Shown: positions 7,109 through 14,641 of the stretch, piece after piece
Position numbering within the stretch: position 1 is the stretch's first letter
Layout of the letters: each line of letters begins with the position of its first letter
Source: a virus
IMG/VR virus record: IMGVR_UViG_3300044637_000813
Location: 1 to 32,021 of that record
DNA length: 32,021 nucleotides
Strand: one strand, 5' to 3'
Notes under the pieces: model-generated
Databases searched by the model: none
What the model was told of the DNA's origin: nothing
Seen by the model: only the letters and a program-made list of their open reading frames with translations
Position numbers and translations under genes: made by a program

Positions 7109-7951
7109 ATGTTACTAAAACTAGGATCTGAAGGAGAAGATGTAAAAAAACTCCAAGTTAAATTGGGTGTTGACCCAATAGGTAAATTTGGACCAAAAAC
7201 AGAAGCGGCGGTTAAAACGTGGCAATCTGCTAATGGTTTAACTGCAGATGGTATTGTTGGTGATGGCACTTGGGGTAAGTTATTCTCTGAAGGTGTTGTA
7301 AGTGCTCCAACAATTATAACTGAACCAGCACCTGTTGCTTCAGTTGGTGGGTTAAAATTAGAAAAACTAAAGGGTCATATTCCTGATGCGGTTATTCGTC
7401 AAATTCCCGACACGGCTGCTAAATTTCAAATTAATACACCGTTAAGATTAGCACACTTCTTGGCACAATGTGGTCATGAATCAGGAGGGTTTAGAGCTAC
7501 AAAAGAAAATTTAAATTATTCAGCTAAGGGATTAGTGGGTACGTTTAAAAAGTATTTCCCAAATGAAGCAGCAGCAAAACCATACGAAAGACAACCTACT
7601 AAAATTGCAAATAAAGTTTACGGAAATAGAATGGGTAATGGTCCTGAATCATCTGGAGAAGGTGCAAAATTCTGTGGACGTGGATATATCCAATTAACTG
7701 GTAAGGAAAACTACACTGCGTTTGGTAAATCAATTAATGAAGATATCCTATCAAATCCTGACAAGGTTGCATCAGATTATGCATTATTATCAGCAGCTTG
7801 GTTCTTCTCAAAGAACGGTCTACATAAAATGGCTGACGGTGGAGCAACTGATGCTGTTGTTACTTCAATTACAAAAAGAGTAAATGGAGGTACGATTGGA
7901 TTAGCGGATAGAATTAAACACTTTAAAGAATATTATTCATTATTATCATAA
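7109..7951 (+). CDS. Endolysin: PG_binding_1 domain plus GH19 chitinase-like lysozyme
   Basis: 280 residues, no signal peptide. Residues 1-60 are a peptidoglycan-binding domain (LGSEGEDVKKLQVKLGV, GKFGPKTEAAVKTWQ, DGIVGDGTWGKL). A short Ala/Pro/Val linker follows. Residues ~90-280 are a glycoside hydrolase 19 domain as used by phage lysozymes: LAHFLAQCGHESGGF with catalytic E124, TKENLNYSA with the second acid E133, then FCGRGYIQLTGKENY and SAAWFFSKNGL. The enzyme is expected to cleave the glycan strands of peptidoglycan at lysis. Export would need a holin; the small membrane proteins at 11166 and 29798 are the nearest candidates. It is a single-gene unit between a TATTTATA motif and a strong terminator. 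Confidence 0.9.
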   Translation: MLLKLGSEGEDVKKLQVKLGVDPIGKFGPKTEAAVKTWQSANGLTADGIVGDGTWGKLFSEGVVSAPTIITEPAPVASVGGLKLEKLKGHIPDAVIRQIPDTAAKFQINTPLRLAHFLAQCGHESGGFRATKENLNYSAKGLVGTFKKYFPNEAAAKPYERQPTKIANKVYGNRMGNGPESSGEGAKFCGRGYIQLTGKENYTAFGKSINEDILSNPDKVASDYALLSAAWFFSKNGLHKMADGGATDAVVTSITKRVNGGTIGLADRIKHFKEYYSLLS

Positions 7952-7954
7952 ATA

Positions 7955-7981
7955 AAAAAGGGACTTAAAGTCCCTTTTTTT
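7955..7981 (+). terminator. Bidirectional intrinsic terminator between convergent genes
   Basis: AAAAGGGACT, loop TAA, AGTCCCTTTTTTT. The stem has an A-run on one side and a T-run on the other, so it can serve both the endolysin gene and the convergent gene whose stop codon is at 7980-7982. Confidence 0.85.
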
Positions 7982-9755
7982 ATATCTCTTCTTGACCATC
8001 CTGTTCAGGTTCTTGTGGTACCTGAGGATTTGGTTGTTGTACTTTTTCTTTTTTCTTCTTAGGAGGCAACCCGTGTTGAATATCACCATATTTCCCACCT
8101 TCGTAACCAACCATAGTAGGTACTCTTTTTCCTTCGATTACAGTTAACCTATGAGATAAATCTTCTTCCCACATTTGTTTACTAACTAAATAACCTAACG
8201 CTTCACCACCGTCAGATAATGTTGGGTTATCGATTATTACGTAGAAAGCATCTCCATTATCTGCAGAATAAGATTTAACGGCATATCTTTTACCTTGCTC
8301 ATCTTCAGTTCTCATCATTTTTTCTTCAGAGAATCTGTCATTATATTCTATTTTAGTTGTACCATCCATTACCCATTCAAATGAACTGATATGATAGATA
8401 CCAAATAAATGAGAAGACTTGCTTTGATAAATTCTATAATTGTCGTCTTTTTGTCCTTTTCTAACAAGAATATAATCTTTTTGCATAAAATCATTAACGA
8501 GGTATTCAATACCAGGTTTTCCGATTTGTTTTAATTTTCTATCTAATTTTTCACGATATGGAAAATCGGGAGGACTTGTTTTTAATATTGCAGTTAATAA
8601 CTTACTATTTGAAATTCTTGATGTTGCATCGTGTAATTGCATCATCGTAATGTAAGTTGTTTTTAATTCAGGAGTCATCGCATTCCAAGAATCAACTTCT
8701 TTAATTTTACCTCCGATACCAATGTATTCGGACATTCTTTGGGGTGTTTGTGCCGAAAATTCATTAGGGTCACCTGGTGTCTCATTAATTAAATCTGTAA
8801 CTTTTGCCGATTCTAATTCATCAGGAGATAACGCTCTCCACTCAATCTTTTCTCTTTCACCATCTAATTGTGGCCAAGTATTAACAATCCAATCCCAACT
8901 TCGTGTGTCATCACCATCATTAATCATTGAACTTACTGTGTAAGATCCGTAATTGTTTATTTGAATGGCGGCCATGTGAAATCTCGCCTCTTCAATACTA
9001 TCACTTAGATAATTTCTATTTTCATCAATTAAAAAATAGAAAGTTTTTTTATCACGATTTCTATAGTACCCATATTGATTCGTACCATTACCGTATAGAT
9101 AATTACCCTCATCGTCATTAATTGACAAAGTTCCTCTCCAAGTAACACACCATGGTGAATTTACCCTACCCTCTCTCTTTTGAACTCTAAATTTAATCCA
9201 TTGATCCCTATGTAAAGATTGATAATAATAACCCATTCTTTTTGCTTGGGTTTCACTTAATATTTTATAAACCCTTACACCACCTTTATTTATAATACAA
9301 TTCTCATCACTAAACCACATTGGTTTCGATGCCTCAATTTTTGCTACGTTTGGTTGATTACCATCGGATGCAAATATTGCATCAAGTTTAGCCTTTTCAT
9401 CCTCAACATCGTTTTCCTTTTCTTCACCACCCAATTCAAATTTACCAAACTCAACCAAAAAAGAAACTAAGTCTTTAAATTTAAAAACTTGTATTTGTTT
9501 TAAATCGTTTAATGAATATTTCTGTTTATCTGGAAATCTACCGTCATGTCTTTTTAAAAATCTTAGGACACCAGAATTATCAATAGAAATTTGATTTTTA
9601 ATGTTGCTGTGTCTATTAAAGACTTTTTCTCCTTGCTCGTCTGTTAACTCGGGAACCTCAGTTCTCCATTTAGTCATTAGTTCGTTGAAAAAGGTTTTTT
9701 GATTTGCTTTTATCTCCTCAAAAACCATATCAAATATTAAATCATTAATCTTCAT
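7980..9755 (-). CDS. Large hypothetical protein with degenerate tag and basic-acidic tail
   Basis: 591 residues. The N-terminus MKINDLIFDMVFEE resembles the short tags but has Asp where the cleavage Glu is expected, so targeting is less certain. The body has no domain I can name. Around residue 200, VNSPWCVTWRG followed by GNGTNQYGYYRNRDKKTFYFLIDE recalls a W-C-x-x ... F-Y-F-L-I-D module I remember from uncharacterised phage proteins. Residues ~295-345 are acidic and helical. The C-terminus has a Lys block (LPPKKKKEKVQ), then a Pro/Gln/Glu tail (NPQVPQEPEQDGQEEI). Two tandem TATTTATA copies precede it and a bidirectional terminator follows, so it is a monocistronic, probably late gene. Likely a virion or internal protein. 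Confidence 0.6.
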   Translation of the reverse strand: MKINDLIFDMVFEEIKANQKTFFNELMTKWRTEVPELTDEQGEKVFNRHSNIKNQISIDNSGVLRFLKRHDGRFPDKQKYSLNDLKQIQVFKFKDLVSFLVEFGKFELGGEEKENDVEDEKAKLDAIFASDGNQPNVAKIEASKPMWFSDENCIINKGGVRVYKILSETQAKRMGYYYQSLHRDQWIKFRVQKREGRVNSPWCVTWRGTLSINDDEGNYLYGNGTNQYGYYRNRDKKTFYFLIDENRNYLSDSIEEARFHMAAIQINNYGSYTVSSMINDGDDTRSWDWIVNTWPQLDGEREKIEWRALSPDELESAKVTDLINETPGDPNEFSAQTPQRMSEYIGIGGKIKEVDSWNAMTPELKTTYITMMQLHDATSRISNSKLLTAILKTSPPDFPYREKLDRKLKQIGKPGIEYLVNDFMQKDYILVRKGQKDDNYRIYQSKSSHLFGIYHISSFEWVMDGTTKIEYNDRFSEEKMMRTEDEQGKRYAVKSYSADNGDAFYVIIDNPTLSDGGEALGYLVSKQMWEEDLSHRLTVIEGKRVPTMVGYEGGKYGDIQHGLPPKKKKEKVQQPNPQVPQEPEQDGQEEI

Positions 9756-9759
9756 AGTA

Positions 9760-9778
9760 TATAAATATCCTATAAATA
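9760..9778 (-). promoter_or_regulatory. Tandem TATTTATA motifs
   Basis: Read on the - strand, two TATTTATA copies (9771-9778 and 9760-9767) lie in series, the nearer one exactly 4 nt before the ATG at 9755. Confidence 0.55.
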
Positions 9779-9806
9779 TCTTTTTTTAGTGTTAAAATCA
9801 AGACAT

Positions 9807-10148
9807 TTATTGGGTTAATTGAGATTCCGATTTAATATATGTTTGTTTTAAATTATCCAATTCATCTAAAATAGATTTACACATCTTTTCAATCATTAAT
9901 ATTTTCATGAAATTATCCGCGTTAGACTTGTCAAACTCAGAATTGTAGTTATTTAAAAGAACCATTTTCATGAGATTGTCATTCTCCGATTTTAATGTTC
10001 TTTCCTTTTTTCTTTGGAAATACTTCTTAGAATTTTCACGTGTACAATCAATACAGTAGTTACTGTGACCATCTAAAACTAACTTGTTTTTGTAAAAATT
10101 GTCAATTGTTTTGGTTGTCTTACAACCCGAACATTTCTTTTCGTCCAT
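9807..10148 (-). CDS. Zinc-finger protein with coiled-coil tail
   Basis: 113 residues. The N-terminus is a treble-clef-like or zinc-ribbon module: KKCSGCKTTKTIDNFYKNK, then DGHSNYCIDCTREN, giving two CxxC pairs about 25 residues apart, with the F-Y-K and D-G spacing seen in small phage proteins and ahead of HNH nucleases. The rest is a charged helix (SKKYFQRKKERTLKSEND) and a Leu/Met-rich helix, likely a coiled coil. The HNH catalytic His-Asn-His part is absent, so I do not call a nuclease. It has a near-perfect host-type promoter 25 nt upstream, which suggests early expression and a DNA-binding regulatory role. Confidence 0.65.
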   Translation of the reverse strand: MDEKKCSGCKTTKTIDNFYKNKLVLDGHSNYCIDCTRENSKKYFQRKKERTLKSENDNLMKMVLLNNYNSEFDKSNADNFMKILMIEKMCKSILDELDNLKQTYIKSESQLTQ

Positions 10149-10172
10149 CTTTTTATTGGTTTATTTATGATG

Positions 10173-10204
10173 CAAAAGTATGTATATTAAAAAAGATTAC
10201 CAAA
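10173..10204 (-). promoter_or_regulatory. Bacteroidota-type promoter (TTTG-N20-TACTTTTG)
   Basis: On the - strand, TTTG (10201-10204) and TACTTTTG (10173-10180) are separated by 20 nt, matching the Bacteroidota -33/-7 consensus. It drives the zinc-finger gene at 10148. Confidence 0.75.
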
Positions 10205-10244
10205 TATTCTAAAAAATATTTGTGTATAACTAAAATTACGTTAT

Positions 10245-10814
10245 ATGGGAGACCCAATACTAAAAATAGGTTACTATTCAATTTATCAAATAAAGACCAC
10301 TAGAGGGGTAAAATATAAAGTTGATAGTGGTAAGACCATATACATTGAAAGGTTTAAAAAACACATCGTAAATCCGTATAGAGACACTAAGGAGTTTACT
10401 TCTCTTGAGAAGGCTAAAGAATATATAGGTCTTAAATTGGTAAAAAGGGGTCAGGACAAAAAGAAAAAACTAGCAAAATTACCAAAATCATTATATCTCG
10501 TATTAATAAAAGAAGAATCTACAGGTAAAACATTTGTTAAGGTTGGTATAACATCTAAAAGATTCATAATGAGACGTTTTAGTAAAGCGTATGGGTATGA
10601 GGGATATATTGTTGAGTCGATATTAAGAAGGATTGAAACACCAAATGCGGAAAAATTAGAAAGTGATATTAAAGAAAAACTTAATAAAAAAAGGTCTGTA
10701 AAAAAATACAGACCAATTTTAGAATCTTTTTCGGGTTATTCTGAATGTTTTAACTACGACGGATTAGACGAAATTATTAAAATTTTCGATGAATTAGTTA
10801 CCAGAGGGTCTTAG
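10245..10814 (+). CDS. GIY-YIG/T5orf172-like endonuclease domain protein
   Basis: 189 residues. An N-terminal Lys-rich region (residues 1-75) with strand-like IYQIKTTRGVKYKV probably binds DNA. The second half resembles the GIY-YIG superfamily in its T5orf172-like form: SLYLVLIKEE, then FVKVGITSKRFIMRRFSKAYG (V-K-x-G-I-T-x4-R-R-F), a basic helix and E-K-L-E-S-D-I-K-E-K-L bearing the metal-binding Glu position. The first YIG tyrosine is represented only by LYLV. Free-standing nucleases of this type are often homing enzymes in phage genomes. The gene is oriented against its flanks, and its last 21 nt overlap the convergent LysM gene. Confidence 0.6.
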   Translation: MGDPILKIGYYSIYQIKTTRGVKYKVDSGKTIYIERFKKHIVNPYRDTKEFTSLEKAKEYIGLKLVKRGQDKKKKLAKLPKSLYLVLIKEESTGKTFVKVGITSKRFIMRRFSKAYGYEGYIVESILRRIETPNAEKLESDIKEKLNKKRSVKKYRPILESFSGYSECFNYDGLDEIIKIFDELVTRGS

Positions 10815-11159
10815 ACTATAAGCAATAATCATACCCGGTTGTAACCCTTTAGGATTACCTTTTAATAAATCATTATCGTGTAATATATTGTAATCTGAAT
10901 TTGCACCTAATTTTTGAACTAATCCACTTATTGTGTCACCGTCTTTAACAACATATAATTTGTTAGTTTTGTCTTGGTCTAACATTTTAATCATTCCAGA
11001 TGAAAATGCAAATCTACCTTTTGGGTATTTTTTCATTTGTTGTGAAATTGGGGGATTACCGTATACCGCATTAAAATTGGCATCCGGACTCATTTGCTCA
11101 CTTATTTGAGAGTCTATTATTTTTTTTAATTGTCCTTCTGTGAATATATATTTTTTCAT
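10794..11159 (-). CDS. Tagged LysM-domain protein
   Basis: 121 residues. MKKYIFTEGQLKKIIDSQIS followed by E21-Q22 is a canonical copy of the shared tag. Residues ~68-115 form a LysM domain: KLYVVKDGDTISGLVQKLG, DYNILHDNDLLKGNP, GLQPGMIIAYSL. LysM binds the GlcNAc-containing glycan of peptidoglycan. The middle is Pro/Gly-rich linker. With its tag, it looks like a virion component that touches the wall during DNA entry or is ejected into the periplasm. It is downstream of, and 6 nt from, the membrane-anchored GAF-like gene and probably shares its transcript. Confidence 0.75.
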   Translation of the reverse strand: MKKYIFTEGQLKKIIDSQISEQMSPDANFNAVYGNPPISQQMKKYPKGRFAFSSGMIKMLDQDKTNKLYVVKDGDTISGLVQKLGANSDYNILHDNDLLKGNPKGLQPGMIIAYSLRPSGN

Positions 11160-11165
11160 AATGTG

Positions 11166-11792
11166 TTACTTTGATTTAAGGTATACTGATAAATATCCAG
11201 CCAAACGACTACCTCTCTCTATTAAAAAATCTTTCTGTGTTTGTGTTAGTTTCTTTTTATCTCTATAGTCCACCCCCATTGTCCCAATACATTTATCCGT
11301 TACAATATCAAATAACCCAATTACATATGATGCACTAGTACCCGTTGCATCCGCTGCGGACTTTAATCCATAAGTTGCAATGGTTGCATCTTTAAAATCG
11401 GAAATCCACAAATGTTTATTTTCCATAATGTAATTCATCGATCTTGAATATAACGATAGTGGAATGTCTGTAAATAAATGAATAATACTACTAATACCTG
11501 GTTTAACGTCCTCATATGTTATTGAAAACTTTTGAATTGATTTGTTAGTGTGAAGAAAATGACCGCCATTGTGAAATTGACTTATCCAAATTCTATCCGC
11601 ATCTAACATATCTCTAATTTCCGATATTTCGTCAAAAATAACCAAATTTCTTTCGATGTCATCTTTGACAATGTCTTTCGATACTGGTTTGGATAGTTTA
11701 GCTTTTACATATTCAAGTCCTGCCGGACCAACTAATGCTGTAATAACGGCCACTAAGACCATACCAATTAATTCTATTGTGTGTTGTTCCAT
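11166..11792 (-). CDS. Membrane-anchored GAF-like domain protein
   Basis: 208 residues. One N-terminal transmembrane helix (about residues 7-27, IELIGMVLVAVITALVGPAG) precedes a Lys-rich linker. Then comes a sensor-like domain: FDEISEIRDMLDADRIWISQFHNGGHF, KFSITYEDVKPGISS, LWISDFKDATIATYGLKSA, SYVIGLFDIVTDKCIGTMGVDY, which follows the alpha/beta order of GAF domains. From memory, related membrane-tethered FHNGG proteins occur in other phages, sometimes near lysis genes, but I cannot confirm a role. The TM segment makes a holin or spanin-associated function possible. It lacks the packaging tag, has a TATTTATA motif 11 nt upstream and leads a two-gene unit with the LysM gene. Confidence 0.6.
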   Translation of the reverse strand: MEQHTIELIGMVLVAVITALVGPAGLEYVKAKLSKPVSKDIVKDDIERNLVIFDEISEIRDMLDADRIWISQFHNGGHFLHTNKSIQKFSITYEDVKPGISSIIHLFTDIPLSLYSRSMNYIMENKHLWISDFKDATIATYGLKSAADATGTSASYVIGLFDIVTDKCIGTMGVDYRDKKKLTQTQKDFLIERGSRLAGYLSVYLKSK

Positions 11793-11803
11793 AGTAATAA
11801 TTC

Positions 11804-11811
11804 TATAAATA
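11804..11811 (-). promoter_or_regulatory. TATTTATA motif before the GAF-like/LysM pair
   Basis: TATTTATA on the - strand, 11 nt before the ATG at 11792. Confidence 0.5.
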
Positions 11812-11930
11812 GTTATATTAAAAATAAAGTTTTAAATTTTATTACGTTTACCTCATAATAAACCGAAATTAATTTTAAACTGACAAATAGTCATTGTATT
11901 TTATGGTCTTTTTTCATATAATAGTTTATT

Positions 11931-12005
11931 TATTTTTGTTGTCGGGGGACAAAATAAACTTATTTAAATTTAATATACGGGAGATTTCACAAACTCCCTT
12001 TTTTT
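11931..12005 (+). promoter_or_regulatory. Candidate attenuated leader upstream of the P-loop gene
   Basis: TATTTTTG (11931-11938) fits the host -7 element but has no clear TTTG partner. Downstream, TTGTC-GGGG-GACAA forms a small hairpin. GGGAG (11979-11983) then pairs with CTCCC (11994-11998), extended by TTT/AAA, and runs into a T-run to 12005. The result is a short leader ending in an intrinsic terminator 18 nt before ATG 12024. The rest of 11793-12023 shows nothing else recognisable. Confidence 0.45.
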
Positions 12006-12023
12006 ATGTATATTATGTAACAT

Positions 12024-12575
12024 ATGAGCAAGATAATTAACTTTTTTGGTGGTCCTGGTATAGGTAAATCAACACAAGCATCAGGTTTATTTACCGAGAT
12101 GAAAAAACGTCACATGAGCGTCGAATATACGTATGAGTTCCCTAAAGAAGTTGCGTGGGAAGGTAACATATCTCAATTAAAAGATCAATTTTTTATTACC
12201 GCAAATCAACATAGAAACATTAGTCGTCTTTATGGTAAGGTTGATTATATAATTGTGGACTCACCGATTATTCTTGGGTGTTTTTATGAACAAAGGTATG
12301 GTGATGATTATCCTGCATCCTTTTATGGGATGACAGGTTTAGGTGACTTCATATGGAAGTTATTTAAACAATATGAAAATATAAACATAATATTAAAGAG
12401 AAATAATGAGACATATGACCCTAACGGTAGGATACAAGATTTACAAGAGGCTGAAGAAATTGATAGGGATATTAAACTCACATTGGATATTAATAATATA
12501 CCTTATAGTGAATTTAGTGTTCATAATGACACTCCTTTGGAGATTTACAAATATTTAATAGAAAACAATTTATGA
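12024..12575 (+). CDS. P-loop ATPase/kinase (AAA_28-like)
   Basis: 183 residues. FFGGPGIGKST (Walker A, K15-S16-T17) follows the first strand. SVEYTYEFPKEVAWEG has the E-(F/Y)-x-K-x-x-x-W-E pattern I associate with AAA_28-type proteins (NadR/nucleoside-kinase-like). VDYIIVDSPI (residues ~72-81) is a Walker B strand with a DSP motif as in nucleotide kinases, and NIILKRNNETYDPNGRIQ has the lid-like R and Y-x-x-x-G-R residues of that group. The substrate could be a nucleoside, nucleotide or nucleic-acid end; it cannot be told from sequence. It overlaps the secreted nuclease gene by 4 nt (ATGA), so the two are co-translated, which hints at nucleotide scavenging. Confidence 0.7.
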   Translation: MSKIINFFGGPGIGKSTQASGLFTEMKKRHMSVEYTYEFPKEVAWEGNISQLKDQFFITANQHRNISRLYGKVDYIIVDSPIILGCFYEQRYGDDYPASFYGMTGLGDFIWKLFKQYENINIILKRNNETYDPNGRIQDLQEAEEIDRDIKLTLDINNIPYSEFSVHNDTPLEIYKYLIENNL

Positions 12576-13174
12576 AAAAAGGTTTACTATTAATCGTCTT
12601 TATTTTATTCAGTACAGTATTATTTGCACAAGACACTATAAGAGTTAAAAATCAAGTATTTGAGGTACTTTACTCTCAAAAATTAGAATCACCTTTATGG
12701 TTAAAGTACCGTTCAACTAATAGACCTACAAACGTAAATAGAGGGTCAATGGACTTTTATACTGAAAAGAATATACACACGTCTAACGCCGAAGATTATG
12801 CTAAAAACATATACGATAAGGGACATTTGGCGCCGGCAGCATCATTCTCTGATAATATGGAAAATCTTAAACAAACATTTTCATATTTGAACTGTATGTT
12901 ACAGGATCAACACATGAATAGAGGTGAATGGAGATTACTTGAGGAGCAGGAAAGAAAATGGGATGACAATGAGAATTTGACAATCATCATCAAAATATTT
13001 TTTGACAAACCAGTGAGAAGATTACCTACAAATTCAGCAATTCCGTCATATATGCAAAAACACATTTATTTTGAAAAACAAAAGAAGTGGAAATGCTATG
13101 TTTTTTTAAATGAAAAACCTAAATTTAAATGGGATGAACTTGAGATGATATGCCCACCTAGTGATCACAAGTAA
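12572..13174 (+). CDS. Secreted DNA/RNA non-specific endonuclease (DKGH family)
   Basis: 200 residues with a signal peptide, MKKGLLLIVFILFSTVLFAQ, cleaved near residue 20. The catalytic block YDKGHLAPAASF carries the DRGH-type motif as D82-K83-G84-H85, H85 being the general base. SYLNCMLQDQHMNRGEWRLLE supplies N107, the Mg-binding N116 and E124, aligning with the His-Asn-Glu triad of Serratia-type beta-beta-alpha metal nucleases. All key residues are present, so I expect an active exported nuclease. It is coupled to the P-loop gene by ATGA. Exported from an infected Gram-negative cell it would act in the periplasm or medium, degrading competing phage DNA or environmental DNA. Confidence 0.8.
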   Translation: MKKGLLLIVFILFSTVLFAQDTIRVKNQVFEVLYSQKLESPLWLKYRSTNRPTNVNRGSMDFYTEKNIHTSNAEDYAKNIYDKGHLAPAASFSDNMENLKQTFSYLNCMLQDQHMNRGEWRLLEEQERKWDDNENLTIIIKIFFDKPVRRLPTNSAIPSYMQKHIYFEKQKKWKCYVFLNEKPKFKWDELEMICPPSDHK

Positions 13175-13177
13175 ATT

Positions 13178-13378
13178 ATGTTAAACAAAGAATTAGTAAA
13201 CTATCAAGATAAACTATATTGGGTTTATAGAAGAATTAAACATTCACAAGTAAAGGAAGGTTCAGTTAATGATTTAAAGGAATTTTGGTATTGTGATATG
13301 GTAGTAAGAAATAGAAATCAACAAGACGATATTTTATTGTTTTTAAGGGGGATTGAAGAGGCTAAAATAGTTTCTTAA
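13178..13378 (+). CDS. Hypothetical protein, 66 aa
   Basis: Starts 3 nt after the nuclease stop codon and is probably part of the same transcript. The product (MLNKELVNYQDKLYWVYRRI...) is charged, has several aromatic residues, and shows no signal peptide, Cys pair or recognised domain. Its last 17 nt overlap the convergent HExxH gene. Confidence 0.5.
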   Translation: MLNKELVNYQDKLYWVYRRIKHSQVKEGSVNDLKEFWYCDMVVRNRNQQDDILLFLRGIEEAKIVS

Positions 13379-13754
13379 TTTCTTTTAAACATAATTTAGT
13401 ATATCTATCTTCATTTCTTTTCGCTTGTCTTTCCATCGGATTATGGGAATAATATCTTGATAACTCATATTCCCTATATTTTCTACGAACTTGCAAATAA
13501 TGCGTGTACTCATGGATTACGGTCGCAACTAAATCGTATATTGTATTATTATTTGGTAGATAGATTATAATTTCATTTCGATAAAAACAATAATTACCAA
13601 AAATGTCAAAATTATCCATTTTACGTTTTCTTTCACTAAATCTAAACAATAATTTACGTTTTTTTCTATCACATAGGCCAAAATACGATTCACACCACTT
13701 TAAAGCTAGTGTGGCGTAACGTTTTTTGGATTCTATGTCAATAGTTCTAGCCAT
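13362..13754 (-). CDS. HExxH metallopeptidase-like protein, 130 aa
   Basis: A small basic protein whose core is TVIHEYTHYLQVRRKY (H81, E82, H85) followed by a helix and NPMERQAKRNE, where E108 or E115 supplies the third zinc ligand. The strand EIIIYLPNNN before the helix completes the minimal zincin fold. Unlike the peptidase at 4219 it has no packaging tag. Very small zincins are common in phages and are often of unknown substrate. The start (ATG at 13754) overlaps the end of the upstream gene by 8 nt, so the two are co-expressed. Confidence 0.65.
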   Translation of the reverse strand: MARTIDIESKKRYATLALKWCESYFGLCDRKKRKLLFRFSERKRKMDNFDIFGNYCFYRNEIIIYLPNNNTIYDLVATVIHEYTHYLQVRRKYREYELSRYYSHNPMERQAKRNEDRYTKLCLKEIKKLF

Positions 13755-14106
13755 TATTTTGGTTATCGGTTTTTATCGTTCTTTTTGTCCTTTTAGGTGG
13801 TTTAACAAAATCGTTAATTGCGTCAAAATTGTTAGAAATGTCTTTTAAAACTGCAGCAAATTCGTAATTTTCATTGTCTTCATGTTTTTTCCACAAAACA
13901 GTAAGAAAACTTTTTAATTCCATGTCAGTTAATTGTGCTCTGGATTTTACGGAATTTTTCATTAATTTAAAAACCATATAAAGTACTGACATTTTTTTTT
14001 CTTGGGGTAATGAGAAGTAATTCTCAATAGTAACGTTAGATAAAATATTGTTACTCACAGTTTCCAAGAATTGGATAAAAGATGGATGATTTACGTTTAC
14101 TTTCAT
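13747..14106 (-). CDS. Hypothetical protein, 119 aa, helical
   Basis: Product begins MKVNVNHPSFIQFLETVSNN, is mainly helical by composition, and ends in a basic disordered tail (KPPKRTKRTIKTDNQNNG). No recognised domain, signal or tag. It overlaps the downstream HExxH gene by 8 nt. Upstream there is an AT-rich stretch with a TATTTATT-like sequence, but no clear promoter. Confidence 0.55.
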   Translation of the reverse strand: MKVNVNHPSFIQFLETVSNNILSNVTIENYFSLPQEKKMSVLYMVFKLMKNSVKSRAQLTDMELKSFLTVLWKKHEDNENYEFAAVLKDISNNFDAINDFVKPPKRTKRTIKTDNQNNG

Positions 14107-14153
14107 TATTATTTCGTTTTTAAATAAATAGTAGATGGTTTATTATAATAAAT

Positions 14154-14192
14154 AAAAAAAGGGATAAAATTTTAGTTTTACCCCCTTTTTTT
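14154..14192 (+). terminator. Intrinsic terminator, probably bidirectional
   Basis: GGGATAAAA (14161-14169) pairs with TTTTACCC with one bulged A, flanked by A7 on the left and T7 on the right. It best serves the - strand gene ending at 14211; on the + strand there is no gene to terminate. Confidence 0.65.
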
Positions 14193-14210
14193 GAATGGTA
14201 AAAAATTAAA

Positions 14211-14570
14211 TTATTTGGCCCATTTACCTCTAACAACAATTTGAGCAATTATGTTATATACTGATAAATCTTGATATGTATCCTCAATAGCCTCACCAAC
14301 AGTATCTGGCTTACCTAATAACACCAATTGTTTCAATCTCTGAATCTTATCATTCATTCTGAACCAAAGTCCTGTTTGAGATAATTTAATCTCGTCAGGG
14401 GTCTCTAAACGAGTCCCTACGGATATATTATCGGGTCCATAGTTAAGTTGTTTCCTGCAAAAGGTTTCGTACTGTTCTTTTAGAATCTTTTTAAATTCTG
14501 CAGTTGTTTCTGGGTACTTTTCCTCACATAATTTGATTGGGGAAAGTTGTGGAGTGGTATCTTCTGACAT
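14211..14570 (-). CDS. DUF1599-like protein (nucleotide-modification-associated)
   Basis: 119 residues. The run CRKQLNYGPDNISVGT, then TGLWFRMNDKIQRLKQLV, then G-EAIEDTYQDLSVYNIIAQIV and a final V-RGKW, fits the all-helical DUF1599 family, which has been linked by others to modified-nucleotide metabolism in phages. The paired acidic residues (E-D-T-Y-Q-D) resemble metal ligands of all-alpha NTP pyrophosphatases. I recognise the family from memory of its sequence pattern. In this window it is a single-gene unit with its own terminator. It could control nucleotide pools or act with the nearby sugar-transfer genes in DNA base modification, which is speculation. Confidence 0.65.
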   Translation of the reverse strand: MSEDTTPQLSPIKLCEEKYPETTAEFKKILKEQYETFCRKQLNYGPDNISVGTRLETPDEIKLSQTGLWFRMNDKIQRLKQLVLLGKPDTVGEAIEDTYQDLSVYNIIAQIVVRGKWAK

Positions 14571-14618
14571 ATTTTTGTGTTTTTTATTAATATAATGAAT
14601 TTTATTTGTAATACAAAA

Positions 14619-14626
14619 TATTTATA
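14619..14626 (+). promoter_or_regulatory. TATTTATA motif before the RHH/tagged coiled-coil pair
   Basis: AATATTTATATA precedes ATG 14642 by 15 nt. Confidence 0.5.
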
Positions 14627-14641
14627 TAAAAAACACATATC

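Noticed and set aside
9807-10148. HNH endonuclease
   Set aside because: The two CxxC pairs are present but the His-Asn-His catalytic segment is missing; the rest is helical.
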